IMG/VR virus record: IMGVR_UViG_3300049893_000824
Span: 1-41,050 of that record
DNA: 41,050 bases
Strand: one strand, 5' to 3'
Source: a virus
Shown here one piece after another: positions 16,501 through 22,527 of this stretch. Position 1 is the stretch's first letter. Each line of letters starts with the position of its first letter. The notes beneath the pieces were generated by a model. That model did not search any database and was not told where the DNA came from. It saw only the letters and a program-made list of their open reading frames with translations. A program made the position numbers and the translations under genes.

Positions 16501-19167
16501 CAGCTTGAGCTTCGGGACGCCTTCAAGATCAACGATTCGATCAAGCTCGACTGACTTCGAGTCAAATACTCCGCGGTCCTCCAGCGATGTCTGATGATTG
16601 TCCTGTCGCGCAGCCAAGAACGCTGGCGTGAGCCGCGGGTTGGCGGACGCGGTCTCGACCGTGACGGGCGCCGGGCGCAGTTGCAGGTGCGACTCTTGGT
16701 CGCGAATGAACGCGGCGAGCGACTTCTTCGGGACGACATAGCTCTGCGCTACGCCATCGACGATGTCGGCAGGCTTGGCAAGACCACGATCCGCGAGCCT
16801 CTGCCAGTAGCCGCGCATCGCGTCGCCTTCGACGGCGCCGCTCTTGAGGTCCACGTTGCGCTCGGCTGCACGCTGCGCCGCGAGGATGTGCATGCGGCGC
16901 CCGTAGCCGAGCCGCTGCATCGACGGGTCAATCTGGACACTGGTCACGCTGACGGCCTTCGGGTCGTCGCGGAACAGCAGGAACCCACCGCGCTTGCCCG
17001 GCTCGTCGGCAAGGATCTCGAACCCGCCCACTGACGTGTCCGCATCCTCGGCGACCATCGACGCAACCGCTTCGCGCGACATGCGCGTGATATCGCGCGC
17101 CTGCCGCAAGACCTTCGACGCGATATCGACGCGGTCCTGTCCCGCCTCGATCGTATAGGGGAACCGCAGGAACTCCTGCTCTGGCGTCGTGCCATCGCGC
17201 GCGGCCCTTGCTGCATAGATCGCGGCCATGAACTCGGCCTGCATCTGCACCTGCTCGTCGTTGAAGCGACCAGTCTTCGCGAGTTGCTCGGCGTAGATCT
17301 GGAACACCGTCTGGTGCGACTTGGCGAACTCGTCGTCTTGCTCCAACTTCTCGTTGGCCTTCTCAGCAAGACCTGCGAAGTCGGTCTGAATCTTCTTGAG
17401 CCGCTCGCGCGCGTCGAAGAGCGAGCGCGCGTCCTCGCTCATGCGAACATGGTCGAGCAACGAAGCGCCGAGGTCCGTGCCAGCGAACTTCGCCTCGAAC
17501 GTCTCAACCGGGATGACGACATCGTCCGAGCCGGACTTCACCGCCTTCGCATCGGCAGCAGTCTTGGCGTCGATGTCCGCGAGTTGCGTGAACACGTCAG
17601 GCATCGAAGACAGCACCTGCTCAACTGGCACGCCCTGAGCCGCTGCGATCTTCTCGGCCTCGGCTTGCTGCTTCGCCATGAGCACCTCGACGAGTCGAGC
17701 CTGCTCGATATAGACCTCGGTGGCGCCGACCTTGGCGGCGGACTCGCGCACGATCTTCGCCCAGGCAGCCGGATCGCGCTTCCGCAGTTCATCTTGCTTG
17801 CCAAGCTCGCCGATCTGCTTCCACGCCTCGACAGCCTGGTTCGCGCGATCGACCTCGCGCTTCGACGCGACGAAGTGCATCGCGGGCCCAGGGAACGCGA
17901 GGACCGACATGGCCATGGCCGTCGTCTTCGCAATCTCCTCAAGGCGCGATAGGTTCTCGCCGGTCGTCGGCGCCGGGCTGACCTCGGGCAGGCCCTTGAG
18001 CGCCTGCAGGTTGCGCGCGTAGCGGTCGGACAGGATCGCCGAGACTTCCTGGATCGTCTCGACCCCGGTCTCGCTAGTGACCGCCTCGGCGTAATAGGTC
18101 GCCGCCTTGCGTAGGGCTGCCCCAAGCGTCGGGCGGACAGCCGCCTTCGTCACGCCGCCGACAACCGCCCCCGCCCCTTTGGCCAGCATCTTCTGGCCGA
18201 TCGCGACGAAGGGCTTGGACACGGTGTAGAGGCCCACGAGGTCAATAGCCGCGTTGAACAGGCCCATGCCCGGGCTCGCCTTCGAGGCGATCTCGTGGCT
18301 GTAGCCAGCGCGGCGCAGATCCAAATACTGGTTGCCCGACTCGACCGTATAGGTCGAGGCCGCCCAGCCAGCCATCGTGCCCGTCTTGAGACCCTCAAGG
18401 AACGCGGCGCCAGCGCCAGGAGGACCGCCGACCGCGAGGCCGATCGGAGCCGCGGCGGCGCCGGTGGCCACGCCCGTAGCTAGCGCCTGCGGGACCACGT
18501 CGAGCATCTGGCCGAGCACCTCGGCGGCGGGCTCGAAGTAGCTGCCCGGTGACTTCGGCATCCGCTCCTGGATCCGCTCGATCTCGGCCAACCGATCTCG
18601 GTCGGCTTGCGTATCGACACGGCGGCGCATCCGCTCGCCGATGGCGCCCTGCTCATTGATGAGCATCCCATTGTTGAGCTTGAGCCGCAGCCGCTCCAGC
18701 GTGCCGAGCCCCTGCACTTGATCGTGCGCGATGGCCGCGATCTTGGGGTCGCGCAGCGCACTCGCCACGACTGGCGCGTTACGCTCGATGTCGAGACTCC
18801 GCAGTTCGCGCGCGCGCTGGGCGGCGCGCAGCACGTCCAGGTTGTTCTCGACTGCCGAAGGATCGACCTGCATCTCCTTCGCGATGCGCTGCACCTCGGC
18901 AGCCATGACCGGGTCAGTCTTCGCCGCCTCGTAGAGGTTGCGATAGAGCACCTGCTCCCGTTCCTGCTTGATCTTCTGCGCCTGCTCGCGAGCCCAGTCG
19001 GTCAGGCTCGGCTGTGCAGGCTGCGGGCCGATGATCGGCGCCTGCTTCGGCTCCTGCGCCACCGGCACCGATGGCATCACGCCTGGGCTCGTCGAAGTCG
19101 GTGGCACCTCAACTGCCGGGGGAATCGCCTGCTGCTGGGGAAGGCCGCCGAGGTCGGTGCTGCTCAT
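7513..19167 (-). CDS. Giant polyvalent internal virion/ejection protein (3,884 aa)
   Basis: This one gene fills over a quarter of the window. Position after the gp14- and gp15-like genes makes it the counterpart of T7 gp16 or of the giant ejected N4 protein, but it looks like a polyvalent protein. A Pro/Gln-rich N-terminus is followed by helical and hydrophobic segments (about 230-345). A GNAT-like segment (VQIDPSMQRLGYGRRMH) lies near residue 745. A conserved polyvalent-type region (IPLLGGPLF) lies near 915, and a second acetyltransferase-like stretch near 1350-1400. Two tandem copies of a module of about 530 residues follow (about 1526-2043 and 2054-2599). A zincin motif HETGH lies at 2625-2629, with HEALAYGFEIH downstream. 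Long coiled-coil regions and a hydrophobic C-terminal domain (membrane-like stretch near 3745) complete it. It starts by ATGA overlap with the gp15-like gene. Modification of host targets after ejection is inferred. I see no RNA polymerase motifs. Confidence 0.82.
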   Translation of the reverse strand: MSSTDLGGLPQQQAIPPAVEVPPTSTSPGVMPSVPVAQEPKQAPIIGPQPAQPSLTDWAREQAQKIKQEREQVLYRNLYEAAKTDPVMAAEVQRIAKEMQVDPSAVENNLDVLRAAQRARELRSLDIERNAPVVASALRDPKIAAIAHDQVQGLGTLERLRLKLNNGMLINEQGAIGERMRRRVDTQADRDRLAEIERIQERMPKSPGSYFEPAAEVLGQMLDVVPQALATGVATGAAAAPIGLAVGGPPGAGAAFLEGLKTGTMAGWAASTYTVESGNQYLDLRRAGYSHEIASKASPGMGLFNAAIDLVGLYTVSKPFVAIGQKMLAKGAGAVVGGVTKAAVRPTLGAALRKAATYYAEAVTSETGVETIQEVSAILSDRYARNLQALKGLPEVSPAPTTGENLSRLEEIAKTTAMAMSVLAFPGPAMHFVASKREVDRANQAVEAWKQIGELGKQDELRKRDPAAWAKIVRESAAKVGATEVYIEQARLVEVLMAKQQAEAEKIAAAQGVPVEQVLSSMPDVFTQLADIDAKTAADAKAVKSGSDDVVIPVETFEAKFAGTDLGASLLDHVRMSEDARSLFDARERLKKIQTDFAGLAEKANEKLEQDDEFAKSHQTVFQIYAEQLAKTGRFNDEQVQMQAEFMAAIYAARAARDGTTPEQEFLRFPYTIEAGQDRVDIASKVLRQARDITRMSREAVASMVAEDADTSVGGFEILADEPGKRGGFLLFRDDPKAVSVTSVQIDPSMQRLGYGRRMHILAAQRAAERNVDLKSGAVEGDAMRGYWQRLADRGLAKPADIVDGVAQSYVVPKKSLAAFIRDQESHLQLRPAPVTVETASANPRLTPAFLAARQDNHQTSLEDRGVFDSKSVELDRIVDLEGVPKLKLTDLVGMKIFPTLADRTAAGRTYKGIDDSTTIEIPLLGGPLFMLRESNWAANVVWANRGESVTSSKQKKVEEFGSDVMMVALGSSDMHESNSTVSMVYLATIIAYIRDGKITEANKRALESTIRALATKKAPALRNFSLDIELEQMRAYVDALSFEGRSIMFKAFGLKGARELGVPDPKLILDATREPSMAGHRWGQGVALVRIDRENPFIELGTGGTTAHPDFPLGIRGTVIGVMETPVGWDVLWRDWAKAKFEAKVQQFEFIQTKEWRKSKTWKSRRAAVQRAAKLGVIRADTAKLLEDAIDQSISGKDKKTPSQYDAKIGTDREDYIANMSLERSFQLEMPVVEVTQDLVDRIGDISQGNVFNQKTASIGVDMALGRWRDNTVIQEKNGIAPIEFIDAIARTGQTVSPEMEREIRNKRGNLRIYQLGKHGIWFAYDTVKGIVSHAVNEEQGARGIATPAILLKAIELGAKGLRMFEGTSDAEMQFWASAFEPFGFKRNPTDPLLFDYHGTDTDRIGATARYLATGLPSLLDERTAANVAAAENAFVDDARASGSAIDEAGLAKATAGARSGVGASLASRAHAVVRDIAQLSDSAARNIGITVEERDAVRAGLDDGTLARDGSVFRQLEDKEPDPRDLVVVHNVSQRTAKDLVAKGANAVLVAPSLAIVNTRVDTLHDFGDISFIGSPEQVDPETGAALVRDADQWTARYPKDIQADLPRATIEAMQEYVLNSIHGLRASMVDAARADRSWKRHDAKRSSLVDSLDFLGTIYPSGDFIARGFYQYYKALHKIYALLTELYDRDENASSEMLKDMAQWPAVIAALSGKWERMFGRHALDEFERRYPDVKDPETFIRALDEFAGEIITDRDRAKVAEMVTVTPMFKPEEGPDVGKLIPATVGNVLRAMQAAAWKEGEDARLGEIGKRRKEMMVISGFGPIRAAVSRRLASIAEISRNRDKIVAQNAHLDYDFVADLEKFVQDIYRAALDLSRREDGTWPQTVAQGNPLHGPMTAYQGEVVSPRLAIAVGDLVSIVDREITEDDVREVILRQGLLEIDGAKLREFVAQTLPLWQGITKRAQSLTADYFEAKATRAVPLHEFRGAVLPRSLENTDLAKEIARTREVRFYEDDNKADRLQAVREVSTALEQNSGKQDVFFQLKDEQPDRNLVATHSIETKALTKMVLFSKDKDAAVLANPSIAVVNLDVGTLTEFGDATLVAPSSLVDPTKGGVHVRDADQWTARFPADRIVYKVRPEAAKDSALMDRIDRALSIINAPKAGPILEKVIGPALQEAFVGDATSAFNASYELQEVSWMLRGIKEHLQSVAEYEASGKAAIAPAHNVDLRPLVAAVILGNEEVVSSLSSVEGIIALMKRAYAQHGQLAFRGTTESRHHYMQQTIGLTTDQVYEAIGKLYEKALTIRNESPRDRTLPFTIGNISKVMNEENWSNIEGAVDTRLGELKGHKGFTNYGAARAAISRPFSSLAEMSKSRGRIVSTMAHEGGIETLFGHVLDTQVRVREHVEHIYARHFKANSNSSSKTARALIDALRTANVLGSVEEDSQVVSKFAISVGDLVSLGKGADAITSDDVLEAFRRNKLLDQTGVFAEDIEAANTLENIIAMSIVDMMRELVRIAENTPADYFEAKRTQPTSIYEFGGVVLPEAYRDHQIAAKLAETHIVEFYKPGSGKSHADAVRRVAHRMESERGADALFQRAKASFDPKRLVAMLYSKADVSSFIHETGHFYLEMLMQRAASSAATATDIEDANELLRWFATFGGVIKDGWTVHDWAKMTVDQQRPYHEALAYGFEIHISEGKSPSLALQNVFRRLAAWMREVYKGLIKSVLNEKYKAEFGRDLPGLSDGVRRALDRMLASQEEIDQARLARGEAATFVSRENFLGTDAEYAALQQEFADEKEEAIQKLSQAKERNARWAVATQERLTREQRAIAMQVRMALKQEVEDELREKPVYQAAKFIRDGEVSEEGITGPHRLDVAYLDERTILRADGTAYTTEQIREKLGVGRGKLLGVTQSLSPDAVAERFGFDDGVKLIESLMNEPTFEQAVEARVQERFEAEYGELADEKAVQAAIVDAMANELHIRAIAAELRVLTSMTEPTRLLIEGAKLAAQAEIDATPLRELTWAKIQRAADNAARASLKAQAKGDLNEAIVQKRKHLMLMQKLRLVIDMQRDLEKRGREIRRVFTDGNEKLAKSRDLAPIMAMQLILSYHKQAPGSWDAEKIAVVRDTFARLDPEMYEQLRELIDDAQADGRAFSEMPSGQVVAKFDILDGLWKLSRSARQIEVEQEALDMDAAADQLIAQANATRTAKPQAGRTKAVTASEERGAQLLAVKAGMRRVETWAMSMDGDGTPGAFTKLVWRPVKNALTAFRVRRREILDRLGRAFEAHDFGSPSAKIEAREVGYTFANRAELIAALVHMGNEGNYRRLILGQERPFGKLLADGKLDDSQWRAFIDRAEATGIIRESDWAVVRAIWDAHEEIRGDIEAAHYKLRGFPMKVIKPWKVKTRWGEIDGGYVPAKTDRRMVLDAQAFDKIDQLEANPLNTVATTGSGMTKQRSANYAHALSFDLGLVRFNLEQALRYAMVEPVIVGTSKLLRRRDVRATLGAIDSQVVDRMLIPWLVRSAQQTVSERGKSPLVDAFWNFARKRASLLLLGGNVVNALQQLTGVIVAASKVSPIYLAKAAMQVVLNPRDTAEKIKAASAWMAETQGKQMLELSERVRDVTLERGKWARLQDWIEDHKYFAQSFMQDAVNNVVWTAAYNEQMASGIDHAESVQRADAAVRVTQGEMTAESVAHFETGTPFVRSMMQMQSYWAMLANLNLSVWENTVGRAGFRGAPKMLTAWALTILAPSAVAVAMTAAMRGQPDNDDDDEVIDDLLFSMFVGSPAQASVAMVPGGTVLNAAIGAFTPNRFDDRILATPAVTMLESSFRGVRRIATGDVDSRGAARDLTTLGTVISGVPVSLINRVVAAADRASQLLGVK
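11371..14592 (-). repeat. Tandem duplication of a ~530-residue module inside the giant gene
   Basis: Two consecutive stretches encode related modules: copy 1 at about 14592-13039 and copy 2 at about 13008-11371. Matching landmarks include APSLAIVNTRVDTLHDFGD against ANPSIAVVNLDVGTLTEFGD, RDADQWTARYP against RDADQWTARFP, and near the ends ADYFEAKATRAVPLHEFRG against ADYFEAKRTQPTSIYEFGG. Spacing between landmarks is about 530 codons. The central parts have diverged strongly, so the duplication is old or was under diversifying selection. Confidence 0.8.
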
Positions 19168-21794
19168 TCGCGTGTGATGCCTAGCTTCTTGCGCAATGCG
19201 TCTAGATACGGGCTGACCTTTGCACCATCTTCGCCTTGCTCCATGAGGTCGAGCAGGATGAGTTGGCGCTTCAGCGGAGGAGACCTGTCGATGGTCTCGC
19301 TACCCTTGATCCCACCGATGCCAAGCGACGCCGCCGTGATGTTCTTCTCCAGCCACTTCTCAATCCTCCAGTCGTAATCCTTGCCGCCGAGGTTGATGAT
19401 GTTCATCAGATCCTCGCGAGCGCGAGCCACGTCGTGGTAGAGCGTGAAGGTGCGAACGTCCTCCAAGTAGGCTGGGTTGATCACGCCGTTCCCGCCGGGC
19501 AAATACTTGGGGTTGATCTCGGTATCGCCGAAGGCCCAGTTGAGAGCCGTATCCTTGGCGCCGGTCCACATATTTGAGATGGCCTCGGATGCCTTGGAGA
19601 AGGCTCCCTTCACGAACCTGACCGGACCCTCGACTATTGGACCCCCATACTCAACAGCCTTCATCCTGGCTTCGCGAACTAGGTCCACATTTGCCTCAAG
19701 ACCAGATAGCCATCGACCACGCAGGGTGCCAGACTCGGCGGCGCCCTCGGGTGTGCTAAGACGCTGGGCGATCAGCGATTCGCGGTCGGTGTCAGCCTGC
19801 CTGAGTTCGGCTAAGTATTTCTCATACTCCCACGGAGCCTCTGCCGCCTGCGCCCGCGCAGCCTCGGCAGCAGCCTCCTCGGCGCGACGCTTCGCCTCGA
19901 CCTCGGTCGGCGTGAGGCCGCCGCTGTGCTTCAGGTAGAGCGCCGACAGTTGCCGCGTATCTGGAAGTTCGAGCCCGTCAGCCTTGAACGTGTCGACCAT
20001 AGTCTCGACGAACTCCTTAGGGATCTCGACGGGCTTGATCTCCTTGCCGTCGATCTCGACCGTGACCTCGGCCTTCTGCTCCGCCGTCATGCCGTTGAAC
20101 TCGTACAGCGTGACATCGCGCTTCGACGACATCCAGCCCGGGTCGATCTGACCGACGACTCCAGACTGCTTGGCGAACCAGTCCTCCATGTCCGCGTCGT
20201 TCGCCGGGCGAGCGACTCCGGTCTTCTTGTCGATCACGGGACCATCGCGGAACTTGATGGCCTCGACTTCTAGGCGGTCGATGTCGGCAGCCTTCTCTGG
20301 GATCGGCTTGTCCTTGTCGTCGAGGAACTTGAGGCGCCGCCAAGTCTGCTTGAGCAACGTGCTGAACAAGTCTCGGTTCACGTTGCCGCCGCCAGCCCGG
20401 CTGCTGCGCGTGCCGCCGCCCTGCGAGGCGTCGATCGCCTCCTTCAACACCTCGTCGAGCAGCGACTCGTTGAGCCGACCCTCGAATCGGTCGCGAATCT
20501 GCACCTGCGTCATCTCGCGGATCGGAAGCTCGTAGACTGGAGGCTGGCCCGGGATCGGCGGCCCAAGCTGGCCTGGCGGCAGCGCAGGCGGCCTCGGCGA
20601 GTCAATCATCGCGCCGCCCGGTGGCAGCCCGCGCAGCATGTCCAGTTCGCGCAGCGCCGCCGGGTCCGTCTGGAACCGCTTATTGCTCAAGGTCCACGCT
20701 TGGAGCTGGTCCGCCTTGCCGGTCAACTCAAGCAGCTTGTAGCCTGCTGGATCGAGGCTCTCGAAGTCCTTGATCGACGCCTTCGGATTCTCGCTCAGGA
20801 ACCGCTGCGCCGAGGAGAACACCTCGACGCTCTTCTGCGCATCGGCGTCCTTCCTGTCGCTGTGGTCCTGCCGCAGCATCGTCGCGATGCGTTGGTATGC
20901 GTCGGCGTCGATGTGCTTGGCTGGATCCTTCGACAGTTCGCGCAGGAACGCGATGTTGTCAACCAGCGGACGCGGTTGCTCAGTGATCACGCGGAAGATG
21001 TCGAACTCGTATTCGTCTTTGATGCCACGCCGAACCGTTGTCGAGAGCTTGGCGTAGGTCTCGGGGTCGATGTCGCTGGCAGGACTGAGCTTCTGCAGCC
21101 GCTCAAGCGCCGACTTCGTGTTGCCCTCGTCGAGGTCGCGCTTGATCACGAACTCGTGGACCTCGGAGAGCCGCTTGCGCTTCTCGTCGCGCAGCACGTC
21201 TGGATCCCACTCTTGAAGTGTGCCGAGCCGGTCGATCTCTTCAACCAGGCCGCCCGGACCACGGACTAGCGCCTCGAACTCGGGCGAGTCCGGCTTCACC
21301 ATCATCGCGTCGCGCTGCCGGACGCCGATGCGCTTCGTCGTCGCCGAGATGTCGGCGCTGCGCGATTCCTTCAGGTAGTGCTCGGACGCTGACCCGGTCA
21401 GCCGACGCGAACGCTCCTGCGCGGCGCCAGCGAACATCTGGCGCTGCACGTCGTTGTCGAGCCCCTTGGCTAGCTCGGCCTGCCGCGCGTCGAAGTCCTT
21501 GATGATCTTCCCGTAGCCGCGGACGGCGCTCATGCCCTTCTGCGCCTTGAACGCGCCAAGCTGCTGCGCCTCGAAGTCCGCGAGCGAACCATCGGCCTCG
21601 CGCACGCGCGCGTCGTCGATGTGGTTCTGCGTCTTGATCATCAGGTCCGCGAACTGATTGAGCCCCTGCGACATCGCCTGGACTCCAGCGCTGCTGAAGT
21701 CGCGAACTGGCGTGACTCCAGGCGCCTGCAACTCAGGCAAGCGCATCGCAGTCGGATCGACCTGGGGGAGCGAGAACTCGGGGATTCTTGGCAT
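19164..21794 (-). CDS. Internal virion/ejection protein, T7 gp15-like by position
   Basis: The product has 876 residues, is mostly helical and charged, and has no signal peptide. It lies between a gp14-like gene and the giant gene, matching the gp14-gp15-gp16 order of T7-like ejection proteins, which form the channel that carries DNA across the envelope. The N-terminus (PRIPEFSLPQVDPTAMRLPE) and an initial segment of repeated helices are typical of phage internal virion proteins. A Pro-rich stretch (PPALPPGQLGPPIPGQPPVY) at about residues 400-420 splits two helical halves. An Ala/Glu-rich coiled coil lies near 635-660. It shares ATGA with the next gene. The family is assigned by order and composition, so moderate confidence. 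Confidence 0.65.
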   Translation of the reverse strand: MPRIPEFSLPQVDPTAMRLPELQAPGVTPVRDFSSAGVQAMSQGLNQFADLMIKTQNHIDDARVREADGSLADFEAQQLGAFKAQKGMSAVRGYGKIIKDFDARQAELAKGLDNDVQRQMFAGAAQERSRRLTGSASEHYLKESRSADISATTKRIGVRQRDAMMVKPDSPEFEALVRGPGGLVEEIDRLGTLQEWDPDVLRDEKRKRLSEVHEFVIKRDLDEGNTKSALERLQKLSPASDIDPETYAKLSTTVRRGIKDEYEFDIFRVITEQPRPLVDNIAFLRELSKDPAKHIDADAYQRIATMLRQDHSDRKDADAQKSVEVFSSAQRFLSENPKASIKDFESLDPAGYKLLELTGKADQLQAWTLSNKRFQTDPAALRELDMLRGLPPGGAMIDSPRPPALPPGQLGPPIPGQPPVYELPIREMTQVQIRDRFEGRLNESLLDEVLKEAIDASQGGGTRSSRAGGGNVNRDLFSTLLKQTWRRLKFLDDKDKPIPEKAADIDRLEVEAIKFRDGPVIDKKTGVARPANDADMEDWFAKQSGVVGQIDPGWMSSKRDVTLYEFNGMTAEQKAEVTVEIDGKEIKPVEIPKEFVETMVDTFKADGLELPDTRQLSALYLKHSGGLTPTEVEAKRRAEEAAAEAARAQAAEAPWEYEKYLAELRQADTDRESLIAQRLSTPEGAAESGTLRGRWLSGLEANVDLVREARMKAVEYGGPIVEGPVRFVKGAFSKASEAISNMWTGAKDTALNWAFGDTEINPKYLPGGNGVINPAYLEDVRTFTLYHDVARAREDLMNIINLGGKDYDWRIEKWLEKNITAASLGIGGIKGSETIDRSPPLKRQLILLDLMEQGEDGAKVSPYLDALRKKLGITRE

Positions 21795-21796
21795 GA

Positions 21797-22525
21797 TTAT
21801 CGGCGACGCATCTGGACGCCGCGGTAGTTCAAGTATGCGCCGCCAATGCTGCCAGCCGATCCGAGCAGCGATCCGGCTAGCTCAAGGTCCGGCGAGATTG
21901 TCTTGCGCGACGCCCAGACGTTCTGCGCCGAGACGCCCTGCATCGCCGCCTGCGTGCGATAGTTCAGCGCCTGAATGCGCTGCGCCTCGGCGGCGCGGAA
22001 TGCATTCGCGTTGATCGTCGCCATGTCCGACTTCTTCGCATACTCCATGGTCGTGAACGCCTCGGCAGCCGAGCCGACCGACTCGTCGATCCCGCGCGCC
22101 GCCATCGAGGCACGCAGCGCAGACCGCGCGGCGCCAGCGCGCATCGAATACTGCGAAGCCTGGGCCTGCCCAGTCTGCTGGATGTCCGTGGCCTCGTCCT
22201 CGGCCATGCGAGCGTTCAACTCGCTCATCATCTTCTGGAACTCAAGCGTCTTGGCCTGCGACTTGAGCTGCCAGCGTTGCGACTTGGCGCTGAAGTATCC
22301 GCCGATCGCGCTGTTCACTGCGCCGAACGCGGCGAGGATCATGCCAGCCGACGCGAGGTTCTCGGAACCCCAGCCGCTCGGTTGTGCAGGTGCGTTGCCG
22401 AATAACTCGGGCACCGCTGTGGACTGCGGGCCGTAGCCACTCGACCAAGGCCCAGCCCCGACCCCGATCTCTGATGGCCCTGGACCGAAGCCGCTTGCCC
22501 ATGGGCCGATGTTGAGTCCTGTCAT
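21797..22525 (-). CDS. Internal virion protein, T7 gp14-like
   Basis: The product has 242 residues. A Gly/Pro-rich N-terminus with an imperfect repeat (GPWASGFGP and GPWSSGYGP) precedes a hydrophobic helix at about 58-78 (LASAGMILAAFGAVNSAIGG). Long Ala/Gln-rich helices follow (AKSQRWQLKSQAKTLEFQKM; SMRAGAARSALRASMAARGI). A hydrophobic helix followed by helical repeats is the usual shape of gp14-type ejection proteins that insert in the outer membrane. A GGGAG ribosome site overlaps the end of the preceding region. Its place directly after the tail tubular B-like gene and before two large ejection genes supports the call. Confidence 0.7.
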   Translation of the reverse strand: MTGLNIGPWASGFGPGPSEIGVGAGPWSSGYGPQSTAVPELFGNAPAQPSGWGSENLASAGMILAAFGAVNSAIGGYFSAKSQRWQLKSQAKTLEFQKMMSELNARMAEDEATDIQQTGQAQASQYSMRAGAARSALRASMAARGIDESVGSAAEAFTTMEYAKKSDMATINANAFRAAEAQRIQALNYRTQAAMQGVSAQNVWASRKTISPDLELAGSLLGSAGSIGGAYLNYRGVQMRRR

Positions 22526-22527
22526 GG

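Noticed and set aside
7513-19167. Giant protein as an N4-type virion RNA polymerase
   Set aside because: Position and size fit, but I could not find polymerase-like motifs. The visible motifs are acetyltransferase-like and zincin-like.
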